The notes under the pieces: generated by a model
What the model saw: the letters and a program-made list of their open reading frames with translations, nothing else
Told to the model about the DNA's origin: nothing
Database searches by the model: none
Translations under genes and position numbers: made by a program
Part shown: piece by piece, positions 14,634-15,572 of the stretch
Position numbering within the stretch: the stretch's first letter is position 1
How the letters are laid out: each line of letters opens with the position of its first letter
NCBI GenBank assembly: GCA_016882585.1
Contig: VGPP01000028.1
Location: 1-15,572 of the forward strand
DNA from: Cyanobacteria bacterium M_surface_7_m2_037
GTDB lineage: Bacteria > Cyanobacteriota > Cyanobacteriia > PCC-6307 > Cyanobiaceae
Reading direction: 5' to 3'
DNA length: 15,572 nt

Positions 14634-14853
14634 GAGCCTCTGGAGCCAGAAACCCTGGTGGTGTCAGCCCTGGTCGATCCTGCTCACCGGGGTTGTGGTG
14701 GTGGGCGGCAGCTGGTGGCTGCTGCAGCGCTGGTGGATCACTGCACCCCTGGCGCTGGGCGTGTTGCTGTGGTGGTGGCTGTTTCTGGTGGTGGTGCCTG
14801 CGGCCTATCGCGCTGAGCTGGAAGCCCTTCCCGATCAGAACACCGAGCCGTAG
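14626..14853 (+). CDS. Small membrane protein resembling cyanobacterial DUF6737
   Basis: This 75-residue protein starts inside the end of the MgtC-like gene (eight-base overlap), so coupled translation is likely. It begins with a tryptophan-rich segment (LWSQKPWWCQPWSILLTG) leading into a first membrane helix, then LLQRWWI, and a second helix with LLWWWLFLVVVPAAYR. This pattern is one I associate with a small family conserved in cyanobacteria (DUF6737) of unknown function. The last residues (ALPDQNTEP) are polar. The 3' end overlaps the convergent LCP gene by 19 bases, so the two transcripts must read into each other or terminate inside coding sequence. Confidence 0.7.
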   Translation: MAESLWSQKPWWCQPWSILLTGVVVVGGSWWLLQRWWITAPLALGVLLWWWLFLVVVPAAYRAELEALPDQNTEP

Positions 14854-15572
14854 CGGTCGGGGCTGCCGTTAGTCGTTGCCGATTCCGTGCTCGCTTTGGG
14901 CCACTCGGCTTCCCAGTAGCTGATGCCATCGCGCATGAACGGCCGGCCGCCGAGGCGTTCGGCATCGAGCTTGGTGCCGCCCATGGCGGTGATCAGACCC
15001 CCGATCTCCATCGGGCCCAGGTCGGTCTTCATGTCCTTGCCGGCGGCGGACAGCAGCGAGGGCAGGCGCATCAGGCTTTCCGGCTTGGTGAGCTGATCGA
15101 AGAGGGATTTGAGCAGTAGCTTCTGGCGATCGAGGCGGCCGATGTCGCCGAGTTCGTCGTGGCGGAAGCGCAGGAAGCCTTCGATGTCGCGGCCGCGCAG
15201 CACCTGGCGGCCGGGCTGCAGATCGATGTGCAGGCCCTGGGTGTTGTCGTTGTAAACCATGAGCTTGGGCACATCCACCTCGAGGCCACCGAGGGCATCG
15301 CCGAGGCGGCGGATCACCGAGAGGTTCACCAGGATGTGGTGCTGCACCGGCCGGCCGAGGTGCTTGGAGAGCTCCTGCTTCACTGCATCGGGGCCTCCGA
15401 AGGCATAGAGGGCATTGGCCTTGAGCGGGCCGAAGCGGGCTGAATCGATGTAGGTGTCGCGCGGCACCTGGGTGAGCTTGGTCACGCCGTTGTCCACCCG
15501 CAGCGTGTACATCACATCGGTGTTGCCGCCGCCCACATCGGTGCCGAGGATCACCACCTCCTTCTCGCCCAT
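14835..15572 (-). CDS. LytR-CpsA-Psr (LCP) family glycopolymer ligase, N terminus outside window
   Basis: LCP proteins attach polysaccharides to the cell wall or process polyprenyl-linked glycans on the outer face of the cytoplasmic membrane. The visible 245 residues contain the core: VVILGTDVGGGNTDVMYTL at 6-24, the catalytic QVPRDTYID with Arg38, DALGGLEVDVP, and the lipid-phosphate-binding FLRFRHDELGDIGRLDRQK, whose arginines and aspartates are conserved. The frame stays open to the window edge. The ATG at 15572 is probably internal, because the usual cytosolic start and membrane anchor have not yet appeared. The C terminus overlaps the small membrane protein gene by 19 bases. Confidence 0.88.
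   Translation of the reverse strand: MGEKEVVILGTDVGGGNTDVMYTLRVDNGVTKLTQVPRDTYIDSARFGPLKANALYAFGGPDAVKQELSKHLGRPVQHHILVNLSVIRRLGDALGGLEVDVPKLMVYNDNTQGLHIDLQPGRQVLRGRDIEGFLRFRHDELGDIGRLDRQKLLLKSLFDQLTKPESLMRLPSLLSAAGKDMKTDLGPMEIGGLITAMGGTKLDAERLGGRPFMRDGISYWEAEWPKASTESATTNGSPDRYGSVF

Overview
The window looks like a chromosomal segment of a high-GC picocyanobacterium (Synechococcus/Cyanobium type). The main evidence is a CyanoP-type PsbP lipoprotein of photosystem II at 4164-4736, a small membrane protein that looks like the cyanobacterial DUF6737 family at 14626-14853, and the dense, tightly overlapping gene packing typical of these genomes. No tRNA, rRNA, CRISPR array, insertion sequence or prophage was recognised. 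Genus-level placement is inference.

Left part (1-4165) is mostly housekeeping. It holds the 3' end of the tRNA-uridine hydroxylase gene trhO, a glutathione S-transferase fused to a DUF952 domain, a short degenerate stretch, a GNAT-like protein and a DUF1622 membrane protein, all on the + strand. lipA and recR follow on the - strand. The middle part (4164-7385) is a compact + strand run: CyanoP lipoprotein, a DAAO-type FAD oxidoreductase, an HlyD-type membrane fusion protein and a 63-residue membrane protein.

The most striking region is 7386-14135: six tightly packed - strand genes that look like one operon. In transcription order they are FUSC half A, FUSC half B, a potassium-channel-like membrane protein whose selectivity filter is not canonical, a TolC-like outer membrane protein, FUSC half A' and FUSC half B'. 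Each A/B pair overlaps by 4 bp, and the two products together are about as long as a single-chain FUSC/AaeB efflux pump (669 and 682 residues). The operon converges tail-to-tail on the HlyD gene and its small partner with no spacer: the two stop codons are the two halves of one TGATCA. Inner-membrane FUSC proteins, an HlyD adaptor and a TolC exit duct are the three components of an Aae-like tripartite exporter. I infer a duplicated, split-subunit export system with an unusual channel-like accessory protein. The substrate is unknown.

Right end (14136-15572): a short divergent region with a 10-bp palindrome, then an MgtC/SapB-family gene overlapping the DUF6737-like gene on the + strand, and finally a LytR-CpsA-Psr (LCP) cell-wall ligase gene on the - strand that runs off the window edge.
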